Both the position numbers and the translations under genes were made by a program. Shown in pieces: positions 5,973-6,050 of a stretch of DNA of 6,050 bases; within the stretch, counting starts at the first letter, position 1; each line of letters begins with the position of its first letter. Origin of the DNA: Elusimicrobiota bacterium (GTDB lineage Bacteria > Elusimicrobiota > Elusimicrobia > Elusimicrobiales > UBA9959); the NCBI GenBank assembly GCA_022703115.1, contig JAKLEK010000091.1:1-6050 (forward strand), written 5' to 3'. A model generated the notes under the pieces. That model was given only the letters and a program-made list of their open reading frames with translations, ran no database searches and was not told the DNA's origin.

Positions 5973-6050
5973 TGTCACGCATCGTCCGCATAGCGGCCGT
6001 GCGCGACCCCGCCTCGGCGAGCTCTTGCTGAGGCGCTCGCCTCCGGCCTT

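Larger units (their letters stand above)
5849..6050. repeat. Structured direct repeat with a 125-base period (two copies seen, second cut by window end)
   Basis: Bases 5849-5925 and 5974-6050 are identical over all 77 positions visible, offset by 125 bases. Base 5848 differs from 5973 and the sequence before 5849 does not align in register, so the left boundary at 5849 is sharp. The right boundary is unknown because the window ends inside the second copy. The interval 5926-5973 holds a long imperfect palindrome. No ORF or promoter is convincing here, and 125 is not a multiple of three, which argues against coding repeats. It may be the first units of a tandem array or two copies of an interspersed element. 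I do not recognise the family. Confidence 0.85.

Noticed and set aside
5926..5975. Integron attC-like recombination site
   Set aside because: The palindrome lacks the GTT/AAC core boxes expected at attC ends and no integrase or cassette gene is visible.
5849..6050. Minus-strand open frame running through the repeats from the window edge
   Set aside because: The composition is low-complexity Ala/Arg-rich, the 125-base period shifts frame between units, and absence of stops is expected in such GC-rich sequence.
5849..6050. CRISPR array
   Set aside because: The identical segment is at least 77 bases, there are only two copies, and the interval between them is a palindrome rather than a spacer-like unique sequence.

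Overview
The window looks like a GC-rich chromosomal stretch from a diderm, pilus- or secretion-competent bacterium. A GspE/PilB-type ATPase is present, two predicted exported proteins carry Sec-type signal peptides, and promoters and terminators are of ordinary sigma-70 and intrinsic type. Isoleucine ATA codons are common despite the high GC. Together with the gene types this made me think of Elusimicrobiota or a deltaproteobacterial relative, but that is a low-confidence guess and nothing in the window fixes the taxon.

Layout, left to right. (1) 1-1349: the C-terminal part of a GspE/PilB secretion/pilus ATPase carrying a fused response-regulator receiver domain; its start lies outside the window. 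(2) 1406-3531: a two-gene unit with a 4-base ATGA overlap, encoding a 12-helix MFS/POT-like transporter and a membrane-anchored ankyrin-repeat protein, closed by a strong terminator at 3555-3590. (3) 3647-4394: a gene with its own promoter for an exported putative zinc metallopeptidase (HExxH). (4) 4400-4440: a perfect 19-bp hairpin shared as terminator by the convergent genes on either side. (5) 4462-5556, minus strand: an exported esterase of the Ag85/esterase-D alpha/beta-hydrolase family, transcribed from a near-consensus promoter at 5662-5690 with a roughly 100-base leader. (6) 5716-6050: no protein gene that I can support. A textbook sigma-70 promoter (TTGACA, 17 bases, TATACT) points rightward and is followed only about 75 bases later by a GC-rich terminator, which implies a short noncoding RNA. 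Immediately after it begins a repeat region in which at least 77 bases recur identically at a 125-base offset, with several nested and mutually exclusive hairpins per unit. The second copy runs off the window edge.

The protein genes are of recognisable families and seem to form independent transcription units rather than one pathway. The most unexplained part is the right end: the small terminated transcript divergent from the esterase, and the structured repeat next to it. Whether the two are functionally linked cannot be decided from this window.
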